A DNA stretch of 64,000 nucleotides from Pseudoteredinibacter isoporae_A (GTDB lineage Bacteria > Pseudomonadota > Gammaproteobacteria > Pseudomonadales > Cellvibrionaceae): positions 62,001 through 126,000 of the forward strand of contig NZ_BAABWJ010000001.1 of assembly GCF_040372805.1 (NCBI RefSeq), in the 5' to 3' direction. Below, in pieces: positions 42,299 to 50,325 of this stretch. The first letter of the stretch is position 1; each line of letters starts with the position of its first letter. A program made the translations under genes and the position numbers. The notes under the pieces are model-generated. The model worked only from the letters and a program-made list of their open reading frames with translations. It made no database searches and was not told where the DNA came from.

Positions 42299-43306
42299 CT
42301 ACGATTCGTCTTCTCCACAATCCACCTTGCTGCGCTTATGGCCGGCCATGACCGCATTACGTTCTTCCTTGTTGACCCACATAGGTGGCAGTTCCTGAAC
42401 CAGTAATCGATAATCATCACCGGACAGCTTTTCCCCTTCGGTCACCGCCGTCACATAAACAATATTAAGATCGGGATTCAGCTTCAACAATTCAGCACCG
42501 GTCCCGAGGCCACCCTCGGTATGAAATCGGCCAGCCACATGAAAGACTCGACGTTCAGGGTGTTGCTCAACATGCAAAGCAATGGATTCCGCCATGGTGG
42601 CATCCCAGGTCATTTGAGCGCCAAACATTTTGCCAATGCGCTCTTCCGGGAGACTCATTCCTTTCATATTACCCAGGAATTTTTGACGATAAGGTGAGTC
42701 GCTGATATCCACCTTGGCCGCAACCAAAGCACGCTCTTCACCTTCGATGGAATTCAAATAGTCTGGCCCAATACGCCCGACACATTTCACGTATTTGCGT
42801 GGCGCGTTTGCCGCGATCACCGGCAATTTTTGATGGCGAGCAATTTCGACCAGTGGGCGATAATCACTTTTGTAGTTATCCCAGGCCTTGGTATTTTTCA
42901 GGAGCGTACTCTCGCCAATTTCACCAGCCAGATAGCGATTTAATTCAGCCTGGTCCGCACGGGAGAAATGCTCCATGGACAAACTCAGTGGCCGTTCTTC
43001 AGAGGCAAGGGCCGCCATTAACTTGGCCTGGAAAAGATGTACCGCCGGGTGAGCATGCCACTCGCCCACCATTACCACATCCGCATCACTTACGTCTTTT
43101 AGCAATTGCTCCATCGCAAGCGGCTGACCGGCCGCATTTTGCAGCTGGTAGTCATACAGACTGGCAACGACCTCCATAAGAATGTTCTCCTCCGCTGAAT
43201 CAACGCGCCCCTGGGTCACAGTAGTACCCGCACAACCACTTAACAGAACGGACAATGGTAATAACACATACCCGAAACGGCGTAGCTTGGTAGAAACCGT
43301 AGACAT
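42299..43306 (-). CDS. ChaN-like haem-binding lipoprotein
   Basis: Lipoprotein of 335 residues of the ChaN/DUF399 family, members of which bind haem and are iron-regulated. The lipobox LLSGC places the lipidated Cys at residue 25. VVMVGEWHAHPAVHLFQAKL matches the GExHxxxxxH motif of the family, and SMEHFSRADQ and VFHVAGRFHTEGGLG are further family blocks. A 14-of-19 match to the Fur box lies upstream (43355-43373). It is transcribed alone. The role in iron or haem handling is inferred from the family. Confidence 0.85.
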   Translation of the reverse strand: MSTVSTKLRRFGYVLLPLSVLLSGCAGTTVTQGRVDSAEENILMEVVASLYDYQLQNAAGQPLAMEQLLKDVSDADVVMVGEWHAHPAVHLFQAKLMAALASEERPLSLSMEHFSRADQAELNRYLAGEIGESTLLKNTKAWDNYKSDYRPLVEIARHQKLPVIAANAPRKYVKCVGRIGPDYLNSIEGEERALVAAKVDISDSPYRQKFLGNMKGMSLPEERIGKMFGAQMTWDATMAESIALHVEQHPERRVFHVAGRFHTEGGLGTGAELLKLNPDLNIVYVTAVTEGEKLSGDDYRLLVQELPPMWVNKEERNAVMAGHKRSKVDCGEDES

Positions 43307-43354
43307 AAAGACCCCAAGTAAAAACCAAGCATTTTAGTCCTCAGCGACACCAAT

Positions 43355-43373
43355 GGCAATGATTACCATTTGC
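43355..43373 (-). promoter_or_regulatory. Fur box ahead of the ChaN-like gene
   Basis: On the minus strand GCAAATGGTAATCATTGCC matches 14 of 19 positions of the Fur consensus, about 50 bases upstream of the ATG, overlapping the likely promoter. Repression under iron sufficiency is expected. Confidence 0.72.
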
Positions 43374-43427
43374 AATTAGCTTGGCAAAGTCGATCCATGC
43401 CTTGCTCGCAGCTATATACAGGCACAA

Positions 43428-43458
43428 AAAAGGGCGCTTGCAGAACAAGCACCCTTTT
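43428..43458 (-). terminator. Intrinsic terminator of groESL
   Basis: Stem AAAAGGGTGCTTG / CAAGCGCCCTTTT on the minus strand, with one U-G pair that would be an A-C mismatch on the other strand, followed by TTTTTT. It lies 41 bases after the groEL stop. Confidence 0.9.
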
Positions 43459-43499
43459 CAGGCAGGCTCCATCAATCAGAGCCTTTGAATGGTGGAGGC

Positions 43500-45149
43500 T
43501 TACATCATGCCGCCCATGCCACCCATTCCGCCCATGCCACCCATATCTGGCATGCCGCCACCGGCGCCAGCTTCGGCAGGCTGATCCGCAACCATTGCTT
43601 CGGTAGTGATCATCAGACCAGCGATAGAACCTGCGGCCTGCAATGCAGTACGAGTTACTTTAGCTGGGTCCAGGATACCCATTTCCAGCATGTCGCCGTA
43701 TTCACCAGTACCGGCGTTATAGCCCTGGTTACCGTCGGCTTGTTTCACCTTGTCGGCAACCACAGAAGCTTCGTCACCTGCATTGGCTACGATTTGACGC
43801 AATGGTGCTTCCATTGCGCGACGGGCGATACCAACACCAGCCGTCTGGTCGTCGTTAGCGCCTTCCAGATCAGCAATCGCAGCTACGGCACGCAACAGTG
43901 CAGTACCACCGCCAGGCACAACGCCTTCTTCAACCGCAGCACGAGTCGCATGCAGAGCATCTTCTACGCGAGCTTTCTTCTCTTTCATTTCAACTTCAGT
44001 CGCGGCACCCACCTTGATCACAGCAACACCGCCTGCCAATTTGGCAACGCGCTCTTGCAGCTTCTCACGGTCGTAATCAGAAGAGGTTTCTTCGATTTGA
44101 GCACGGATCTGAGCAACACGTGCTTCGATCTCAGTTGCTTCACCAGCACCGTCAACAATGGTGGTGTTTTCTTTGCTCATGGTAACGCGCTTGGCGGTAC
44201 CCAGGTGCTCCAGAGTGGTGCTTTCCAGATCCAGGCCGACTTCTTCAGAGATCACAGTGGCGCCAGTCAGAGTAGCAATGTCTTGCAACATGGCTTTACG
44301 ACGGTCACCGAAACCAGGTGCTTTACACGCTGCAACTTTAACGATGCCACGCATGTTGTTTACAACCAAAGTCGCCAGTGCTTCGCCTTCTACGTCTTCA
44401 GCGATGATAACCAGAGGCTTACCCGCTTTAGCTACGGCTTCTAGAGTTGGCAGCAATTCGCGGATGTTGGAAATTTTCTTGTCAACCAACAACAGGAATG
44501 GCGCTTCGTGTTCTACCGCCATGTTGTCCTGATTGGTGATGAAGTAAGGAGACAGGTAACCGCGGTCAAACTGCATACCTTCCACAACGTCCAGCTCGTT
44601 TTCCAGGGAGTTGCCCTCTTCAACGGTGATAACGCCTTCTTTACCGACTTTTTCCATCGCTTCAGCGATGATGCCACCGATGGACTCATCGGAGTTGGCA
44701 GAAATGGTACCGACCTGGGCAATGGACTTGCTGTCTGCACATGGCTGCGCGATAGACTGAATGTGCTCAACCGCTGCAGAAACGGCTTTATCGATACCGC
44801 GTTTCAGATCCATTGGGTTCATGCCAGCCGCAACGCTCTTCAGGCCTTCGTTAACAATGGCTTGAGCCAGAACGGTAGCAGTGGTCGTACCATCACCAGC
44901 GGCGTCAGAAGCTTTGGAAGCCACTTCTTTCACCATCTGAGCGCCCATGTTTTCGAACTTGTCAGCCAGTTCGATATCTTTTGCAACGGATACACCGTCT
45001 TTGGTTACGGTTGGCGCACCAAAGGACTTATCCAGAACAACGTTGCGACCCTTAGGGCCCAAAGTGGTTTTTACTGCGTCAGCCAGGATGTTTACACCAG
45101 CCAACATTCTCTGGCGAGCGTCATCACCAAACAATACGTCTTTAGCCAT
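43500..45149 (-). CDS. groEL: Chaperonin GroEL
   Basis: 60-kDa chaperonin of 549 residues forming the double heptameric ring that folds cytoplasmic proteins with GroES and ATP. KDVLFGDDARQRMLAGVN, GPKGRNVVLD, DGTTTATVLAQ with the ATP-site Asp, and the C-terminal Gly-Met tail (GGMGGMGGMM) are canonical. It lies 52 bases after groES and is transcribed with it from a heat-shock-type promoter. Confidence 0.98.
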   Translation of the reverse strand: MAKDVLFGDDARQRMLAGVNILADAVKTTLGPKGRNVVLDKSFGAPTVTKDGVSVAKDIELADKFENMGAQMVKEVASKASDAAGDGTTTATVLAQAIVNEGLKSVAAGMNPMDLKRGIDKAVSAAVEHIQSIAQPCADSKSIAQVGTISANSDESIGGIIAEAMEKVGKEGVITVEEGNSLENELDVVEGMQFDRGYLSPYFITNQDNMAVEHEAPFLLLVDKKISNIRELLPTLEAVAKAGKPLVIIAEDVEGEALATLVVNNMRGIVKVAACKAPGFGDRRKAMLQDIATLTGATVISEEVGLDLESTTLEHLGTAKRVTMSKENTTIVDGAGEATEIEARVAQIRAQIEETSSDYDREKLQERVAKLAGGVAVIKVGAATEVEMKEKKARVEDALHATRAAVEEGVVPGGGTALLRAVAAIADLEGANDDQTAGVGIARRAMEAPLRQIVANAGDEASVVADKVKQADGNQGYNAGTGEYGDMLEMGILDPAKVTRTALQAAGSIAGLMITTEAMVADQPAEAGAGGGMPDMGGMGGMGGMGGMM

Positions 45150-45201
45150 GATTCAAATTTCCTTCAAATTTGTGTCTTAAGGGGGTATACGAGAGCTGGT
45201 C

Positions 45202-45495
45202 TTAGCCTTCCAATACGCCGTAAATTTCGCTTTCGCTCAGGATCAACAACTCTTCGCCACCAACCTGTACGGTGTTGCTGCCAGAGTACTTGCCGAACAC
45301 GACGATATCGCCTTCTTTAACCGCCAATGGGCGAACTTCACCACTGTCAGTTACGCGACCATTGCCTACAGCAACAACAACGCCCTGAGCTGGCTTTTCC
45401 TGAGCAGAGCCAGGCAGAACAATACCGCCAGCGGAAGTAGCTTCTTCTTCCTGACGACGAACCACAACACGATCGTGCAAGGGACGAATTTTCAT
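45202..45495 (-). CDS. groES: Co-chaperonin GroES
   Basis: Lid of the GroEL chamber, 97 residues, starting MKIRPLHDRVVVRRQEEE. The mobile loop EEEATSAGGIVLPGSAQEKP contacts GroEL. The ATG at 45495 has GGAG seven bases upstream; the TTG just before it is not needed. It is the first gene of the groESL operon, behind a sigma-32-type promoter. Confidence 0.98.
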   Translation of the reverse strand: MKIRPLHDRVVVRRQEEEATSAGGIVLPGSAQEKPAQGVVVAVGNGRVTDSGEVRPLAVKEGDIVVFGKYSGSNTVQVGGEELLILSESEIYGVLEG

Positions 45496-45574
45496 CAACT
45501 TTCTCCAAACGTTTGCCTTCTTTGGAAGGCCTATTGAACTTGATCCGTACCAGCGATGCGCCGGCCTAGATGCC

Positions 45575-45602
45575 TATATTGTGCCGCACACAGGGGTTTC
45601 AA
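45575..45602 (-). promoter_or_regulatory. Heat-shock (sigma-32-type) promoter of groESL
   Basis: On the minus strand the -35 CTTGAA (45602-45597) and the -10 CACAATAT (45582-45575, compare CCCCATNT) are 14 bp apart, within the 13-15 bp range of sigma-32 promoters. Transcription would start near 45568, leaving a leader of about 70 bases before groES. Confidence 0.7.
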
Positions 45603-45720
45603 GCCTGTGGGGCGAAATTCTCTCGGGTTTATCCCGACTCTAGGCAATGATGGGGGTCGAAATTGGCTTTTCAAGCATTGGAGGGGAATTTTTTTACCGA
45701 TGCGCCCAGTCTGGGCAGAT

Positions 45721-45754
45721 TGTCCTGGGAGCTGCTATCAAAGCCCCCAGGACA
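45721..45754. repeat. Inverted repeat between fxsA and the groES promoter
   Basis: TGTCCTGGG / CCCAGGACA, nine perfect pairs, extended by GC pairs and one U-G pair when read on the minus strand. There is no U-tract. It follows fxsA by 77 bases and precedes the groES promoter, so it may end or stabilise the fxsA mRNA. The rest of the 45496-45830 gap shows the promoter above and nothing else certain. Confidence 0.55.
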
Positions 45755-45830
45755 GGAACTGAAAACCGCCCCAAGTGCGAGCTGAAAAGAAATGGGGATG
45801 GCTCAGGGGTGAACTTCGGCGCGTGAAACC

Positions 45831-46331
45831 TTATTTGGGCTTCACCTCATCGCCATGAAGGGAGGAACGAGACTCGGCAGATTCCCATTCACCATCAATG
45901 ACATCACCGGATTGGTCAGGCCGGGCGCCCGGTCCCTGATGAAAAGAGTGACTATGGAACGACTGACTGTGCACCGTGTGCACCTGCATATTTTTGATCA
46001 CCCCGGCAATAATGGCGCTACGCAGCCCCGGAATCAGGCAGGCAAAGCCAATGGCATCCGTGATAAAACCTGGGGTAAGTAACAGAGCACCACCAACCGC
46101 CAGACACAAACCCTCAGCCATTTCTTTTGCTGGCATTTGCCCACTGGCCATCTTCGAGCGGGCCTGGAACAAAGTACGCAGGCCTTGCTGACGCAGTAGC
46201 CAGGTGCCCACTATCGCGGTGAGGAACACCAGAGCAATGGTATTCAGAGCGCCAATCTGCCCACCTACCTGAATCAGCAGCCACAGCTCCAGAACCGGCA
46301 TGACAATGAACAATAAAAAAAGACCGCGCAC
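45831..46331 (-). CDS. fxsA: FxsA-family membrane protein
   Basis: Inner-membrane protein of 166 residues with three to four hydrophobic helices in the first 110 residues. FIVMPVLELWLLIQVGGQIG and GLCLAVGGALLLTPGFITD are FxsA hallmarks. The C-terminal tail is hydrophilic and His/Ser-rich (VHTVHSQSFHSHSFHQ). In E. coli FxsA overproduction prevents phage T7 exclusion by the F plasmid; its normal role is not settled. Start is a GTG with GAGG eight bases upstream. It sits upstream of groESL on the same strand, a frequent arrangement. Confidence 0.92.
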   Translation of the reverse strand: MRGLFLLFIVMPVLELWLLIQVGGQIGALNTIALVFLTAIVGTWLLRQQGLRTLFQARSKMASGQMPAKEMAEGLCLAVGGALLLTPGFITDAIGFACLIPGLRSAIIAGVIKNMQVHTVHSQSFHSHSFHQGPGARPDQSGDVIDGEWESAESRSSLHGDEVKPK

Positions 46332-46456
46332 GTTGATAACCTCACTCGTTTAAATCTGGCTGTTGCCTTAGGGTAGATATGGCCTCATTCCCTCTCAAAA
46401 CAAGGCCCCTTAGCCAATCTTAACCCATCTGCAGCTCGGGAAAACCTCCGAGCAAG

Positions 46457-47461
46457 TTACCACTGATAGGCCACTCCTACCGTTAGACGAGTATCTTTAC
46501 GCTTTGCGCCTTCGGCCGGCAGATTATCAAAGTCATACTGAAATTTAACATCGGAAGAAAGCCCATAGCCCAGCGGCACTTTGAGCCCGGTCTCGGTATC
46601 CAGTTCCCAATCCTCGGCCAACTGCATGGAATAACTGAGTTGATGCTTATGAAACAGCGTTGCCGAGAATGGCAGGCGATAATCGAGCTGCAGAGCCCAT
46701 TGCCAGTTCAGACGCTCTTCGGTACTGGCAGAGCCGGTCTGCTCTTCGTTTTGCAAATTTAAGCCGCTTTCCAACGCCAGGCTTAAGTCCTGCCGTTTAA
46801 ACCACTGATAACCAACCCCAAGACCCATGCCATGACGTTGGTCGATGTTCTTGGATTCCAACATTTCAGTGCTAATGTCTGTATAGAGGAACCAGCGCTC
46901 TTTAAAAAACCAGTCCAGCTGATAACCCAGTTTGTAGTCTTCGGTCTGCTGAGACTGCAAGAGCTTATCGGTGTTGTCGTACTTAAAATCAGCTTCATGG
47001 CGGTAATCACCATGTTCCGCTCCGATCTTAGCCGACACATCCCAGTCGTCTTCTTCTTTGTTGCCTCGAGATAAGACACCCGCCACCGACAAACTGCCGT
47101 TAATGCTCAGGTCCTGAGTATAAAATTGCTCAAAGGGCTCCACTTGGTCGACAGCGAGCAAATCCATTGTATTGCCCTGGCTTTGTGAACAGCTGTAGTG
47201 CATTTCGCCCTCACTGACCAAAGTGATGCTGCAAGCATCTTCGCGCCCCTGAATTTTTACTAGCGTGTCGCTGTTAAAACTTTCCACCTTACTCAGCGGT
47301 ACCGACAGCTCTCCCAGCATTGGAGAATGCCAGCGCAAGGTATTCCCCTCGATTCCGAGCAAATCCCCCTGTAAGCTATCGCCATTCATCAGCGTCAGTC
47401 GCGCCGCAGACAGATGAGCGGAAAATAAGAACAACAAAAAAATACTGATCAATCGAGTCAT
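46457..47461 (-). CDS. DUF481 family outer-membrane protein (YdiY-like)
   Basis: Exported protein of 334 residues. The signal peptide MTRLISIFLLFLFSAHLS ends near residue 20 (AARL). A short N-terminal domain (LMNGDSLQGDLLGIEGNTL) is followed by a DUF481 beta-barrel of about 230 residues starting NGSLSVAGVLSRGNKEEDDW and ending in a C-terminal aromatic (TVGVAYQW), as in salt-induced outer-membrane proteins. Function is not known. The ATG at 47461 is chosen to fit the signal peptide. It is divergent from the alkyltransferase-like gene with 29 bases between starts. Confidence 0.85.
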   Translation of the reverse strand: MTRLISIFLLFLFSAHLSAARLTLMNGDSLQGDLLGIEGNTLRWHSPMLGELSVPLSKVESFNSDTLVKIQGREDACSITLVSEGEMHYSCSQSQGNTMDLLAVDQVEPFEQFYTQDLSINGSLSVAGVLSRGNKEEDDWDVSAKIGAEHGDYRHEADFKYDNTDKLLQSQQTEDYKLGYQLDWFFKERWFLYTDISTEMLESKNIDQRHGMGLGVGYQWFKRQDLSLALESGLNLQNEEQTGSASTEERLNWQWALQLDYRLPFSATLFHKHQLSYSMQLAEDWELDTETGLKVPLGYGLSSDVKFQYDFDNLPAEGAKRKDTRLTVGVAYQW

Positions 47462-47490
47462 GAAACAATCTATTGAATGGTGGTTAAACA

Positions 47491-47796
47491 ATGTCGATGG
47501 AAGAATTCAGTCAAGCGGTGTATCAAATTATCGCCGCCATTCCCAAAGGGAAAGTCGCCTCTTATGGTCAAGTCGCCAAGTTGGCCGGCTACCCCAATCA
47601 TAGCCGCCATGTGGGTAAACTGATGGGTCGCTTACCCAAGGGCAGCAAAATCCCCTGGTTTCGGGTTATTAATAGTCAGGGGAAAATTTCTCTGGCACCG
47701 GGCCCAGCCTACGACAAGCAACACTCACTCTTACTCGCCGAAGGCGTCGAGTTTATCGGTGAACGCGTTGCTAAAGGTTGCCGCTGGGAGCCGTAA
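47491..47796 (+). CDS. Alkyltransferase-like protein (ATL, MGMT family without active Cys)
   Basis: DNA-binding domain protein of 101 residues of the MGMT superfamily. The alkyl-accepting Cys of PCHR is replaced by Trp56 in IPWFRV, the mark of ATL proteins, which bind O6-alkylguanine and pass it to nucleotide excision repair rather than demethylating it. The HTH segment SYGQVAKLAGYPNHSRHVG with Arg39 as the expected base-flipping finger is intact. The usual PWHR is PWFR here, one more change. It stands alone on the plus strand. Together with alkB it adds to alkylation defence in this window. Confidence 0.93.
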   Translation: MSMEEFSQAVYQIIAAIPKGKVASYGQVAKLAGYPNHSRHVGKLMGRLPKGSKIPWFRVINSQGKISLAPGPAYDKQHSLLLAEGVEFIGERVAKGCRWEP

Positions 47797-47808
47797 AGCC
47801 AAAACTAT

Positions 47809-47834
47809 GTTGAATATTCTAGAAAATATTCAAC
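47809..47834. repeat. AT-rich perfect inverted repeat between convergent genes
   Basis: GTTGAATATT / AATATTCAAC, ten perfect pairs with a six-base loop, just after the ATL gene and before the convergent ampG stop. There is no flanking T-tract, so it is a weak terminator at best. Confidence 0.6.
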
Positions 47835-47894
47835 CACAAAGCTTATTGATTTTAAAATCGCTCGTTTTTGGTGGGCTTGCACGTCAAGGCCAGG

Positions 47895-49436
47895 CTATTC
47901 TTTATTGCACTCTGTTATAGGAATTAACCTTTGTAGAATCAACACCAATACAACAGCCGGTATCCCAAGCACTGCTGTCACGTAAAAGAAGACCTCATAC
48001 CCTAGAGCAAGAGACATCATTCCAGAGTATCCTGCCAACAGCTTGGGGAATAATGTCATTAGAGAGCTAAAAATTGCATATTGCATTGCCGTAAACGAGA
48101 CGCTTGTCAGACTTGATAGATAGGCAATGAAAGCGGCAGTGGCCAACCCTCCAGACAAGTTGTCCGCTGTGATAGCTGCCGCCAGTAAGGCTGAGTTGAC
48201 CTCCGATGCAGCGACATATGAAAACAAAATGTTCGTTAAAGCGGACAAAACAGCCCCCAACAACAACGTCCTGTAAACACCATACCGGATAGATAAGGCT
48301 CCCCCAATAAAACCACCAGCTAACGTCGCGAACAAACCATAAAACTTAGAAAGGGAAGCAATCTGCTGTTTGGAATACCCAACATCTGCATAAAAGACAT
48401 TCGCGATAACCCCCATGACGATATCCGACAGACGATAAAGAGCGATAAGCCCCAAGATCATCATGGCGCCCTTTCCATATCGATCAAAAAAGTCGGTAAT
48501 AGGGTCCACATAGCTCCGTTGAACAATGTACGCTGGGACTACGTTCACTTTCACGACCAACCTAACAACGAAGTAAACACACGCTACTGAGAGGAGCATC
48601 CTCGATGCCTCTACAAGAAACCCGGCCAAAGCCTTATTGTTCAAAAACTCAAATAATCCTGGTTTAAAACTGCTCAGTTGTGGGCCTAACCAAACAAAGG
48701 ATGCGGCAAAAGAAACCGCGCATACGATAAAACCAAGCAACAAACGCAAGTTGTCAGAACTGGAATTAACTTCCTGCCTGACATCCGCGTTGGGTTCGCT
48801 TATAGACAATGTTGTTATCACCCCCGCCAACATAGCGAAAGCCATAGCCAAATAAGCAATGGACCAAGATAAAGAAGAATAACCATCGCCACCAAAAAAA
48901 TCTGAGATCAACAGTGCGCCAGCACCGCCTAACAACATACCGCCTCGATATCCCGCAATATATGCACTGGAAAGTATGGATTGCAAGTAGCTATCAGCAG
49001 ACTCAATACGATAGGCATCAATGACAATATCTTGTGTCGCTGCAGCAAAGCCTAATGAAATAGCCGCTCCTGCCGTAAGCCACAAGCTATATTCCGGGTT
49101 ACTTAATGCCATAAAGCTAATGGAAATAATCACCCAGATCTGGCTAAATAATAGCCACGACCTCCTGCGCCCTAACCAGTTGGCAAGATAAGGTAATCGC
49201 ATCTGATCAACTAAAGGAGCCCAGATAAACTTAAACGAGTAGCCCAAAGCTGCCCAGCTGAGGAAAGCGATAGTGGAACGTTCGATTCCCGCTTCTTTAA
49301 GCCACAGGGACAATGTGCTGAAGATCAAAAAGTAAGGTATGCCCGCTGAAAACCCCAACAACAAGATTACCGCTACTTTTTTTGACAAGATAAGGCCGAA
49401 CGTCTCACGCCAGCTGAACTGCTCAATTTTCGACAT
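47895..49436 (-). CDS. ampG: AmpG muropeptide permease (MFS/PAT family)
   Basis: Inner-membrane transporter of 513 residues with about 12-14 helices that imports GlcNAc-anhydroMurNAc peptides released from the cell wall. LLLGFSAGIPYFLIFSTLSLWL near the N-terminus, the loop WAPLVDQMRLP...GRRRSW and FAAATQDIVIDAYRIE are AmpG/PAT signatures. It starts 17 bases after yajQ and is probably co-transcribed. By eye the codon use is somewhat more AT-rich than its neighbours, so a different history is possible. It forms a peptidoglycan-recycling neighbourhood with ampE and ampD a few kb away. Confidence 0.93.
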   Translation of the reverse strand: MSKIEQFSWRETFGLILSKKVAVILLLGFSAGIPYFLIFSTLSLWLKEAGIERSTIAFLSWAALGYSFKFIWAPLVDQMRLPYLANWLGRRRSWLLFSQIWVIISISFMALSNPEYSLWLTAGAAISLGFAAATQDIVIDAYRIESADSYLQSILSSAYIAGYRGGMLLGGAGALLISDFFGGDGYSSLSWSIAYLAMAFAMLAGVITTLSISEPNADVRQEVNSSSDNLRLLLGFIVCAVSFAASFVWLGPQLSSFKPGLFEFLNNKALAGFLVEASRMLLSVACVYFVVRLVVKVNVVPAYIVQRSYVDPITDFFDRYGKGAMMILGLIALYRLSDIVMGVIANVFYADVGYSKQQIASLSKFYGLFATLAGGFIGGALSIRYGVYRTLLLGAVLSALTNILFSYVAASEVNSALLAAAITADNLSGGLATAAFIAYLSSLTSVSFTAMQYAIFSSLMTLFPKLLAGYSGMMSLALGYEVFFYVTAVLGIPAVVLVLILQRLIPITECNKE

Positions 49437-49453
49437 TGAAATTACAACAAGCC

Positions 49454-49936
49454 TTAATCGCGGAAGTTATTAAACTGCAAAGGCATTTCCAGTTCAGCGG
49501 AACGCAACATCGCCATTACGGCTTGTAAGTCATCGCGCTTCTTACCGGTCACTCGGACCTGCTCGCCTTGTACTTGAGCCTGGACTTTGAGTTTCTTCTC
49601 TTTAATCATTTTGACGATCTTTCGTGCGAGATCGCTATCAATCCCAGTGCGAACAACGACATCCTGTTTTTTCTGTTTCCCCGAAGAAACGATGTCTTTG
49701 CATTCCAGGCACTGAATATCAATTTTGTTTTTGTGCAAATCACTTTGCAGGATATCCAGCATCTGCTGCACTTGAAACTCTTCATCCGCGCGAATCGTGA
49801 TCACAAAGTCATTGCGAGTGAATTCGGCATCAACACCTTTAAAGTCGAAGCGGGTTTTCACCACGCGATTCGATTGATCGACGGCATTGGTTAAAGTGTG
49901 CTTATCCACTTCGGATACGATGTCAAAAGACGGCAT
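49454..49936 (-). CDS. yajQ: YajQ family nucleotide-binding protein
   Basis: Protein of 160 residues with two ferredoxin-like domains. The N-terminus MPSFDIVSEVDKHTLTNAVD, the TRFDFKG motif and the C-terminal RVTGKKRDDLQAVMA are diagnostic. Some members bind cyclic di-GMP and act with transcription factors; others bind nucleotides or phage proteins. It precedes ampG on the same strand. About 390 bases upstream separate it from a TetR gene and contain a structured element. Confidence 0.95.
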   Translation of the reverse strand: MPSFDIVSEVDKHTLTNAVDQSNRVVKTRFDFKGVDAEFTRNDFVITIRADEEFQVQQMLDILQSDLHKNKIDIQCLECKDIVSSGKQKKQDVVVRTGIDSDLARKIVKMIKEKKLKVQAQVQGEQVRVTGKKRDDLQAVMAMLRSAELEMPLQFNNFRD

Positions 49937-50109
49937 GAAAGTCCTCTGCTGGGCAATTGAATTAACTGCTCAGCATCATACCTAGCAGCCCAATGAAAAA
50001 CTATCGGATTGCTCAAATGGCTTCATTTTTGGCAACAAGACGAGTTCAACTGCGATTCAGCAATCACATCTGGAAAATAAAAAAGGAAAGACGAAAATTC
50101 GATAGAAGG

Positions 50110-50212
50110 AAAAAGGCCCTTACCGGTTCGACTCTAATGCAGCTAGTGTTTCAGTGCTAGGCGTCCATGCGAATCGAGGAGCTGTATATTTGTACAGTCA
50201 AACCGGCAAGGC
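50110..50212 (-). ncRNA. Putative structured RNA or complex terminator upstream of yajQ
   Basis: On the minus strand a long closing stem pairs GCCTTGCCGGTTTGA (50212-50198) with TCGAACCGGTAAGGGC (50131-50116), about 14 pairs with one bulge. It encloses a smaller hairpin CTGTA-CAAATA-TACAG (50197-50182) and a further arm closed by CTC/GAG. TTTTT follows directly at 50114-50110. Two non-Watson-Crick pairs are G-U on the minus strand but A-C on the plus strand, which supports transcription leftward. I recognise no named RNA family. It could be a small RNA ending in its own terminator, a yajQ leader element or the terminator of the TetR gene. Confidence 0.5.
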
Positions 50213-50325
50213 TAACCATAATAGGTCTTGGCCACCTGCCCCGTCAAGGCCTGCTGTAAGTTATTTTAAAAAGACTGACAAATGCCCATAGAGACCACAA
50301 ACAGCATAGGCTAAGGGGTTAGCGA

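Noticed and set aside
43485..44444. Long plus-strand frame opposite groEL (and a further one at 44508-45320)
   Set aside because: Antisense shadows of highly biased groEL codons; no start signal and no recognisable product.
50182..50197. CTGTATATTTGTACAG as a LexA (SOS) box
   Set aside because: It fits CTGT-N8-ACAG, but it lies over 240 bases from the nearest downstream start and forms an arm of the structured element, so an RNA hairpin explains it better. A LexA role is not excluded.
50115..50212. tRNA, tmRNA or integron attC site
   Set aside because: A GGTTCGACTC run resembles a tRNA T-arm, but there is no acceptor stem, anticodon arm or CCA end, and no attC core sites (RYYYAAC/GTTRRRY) in the right places.
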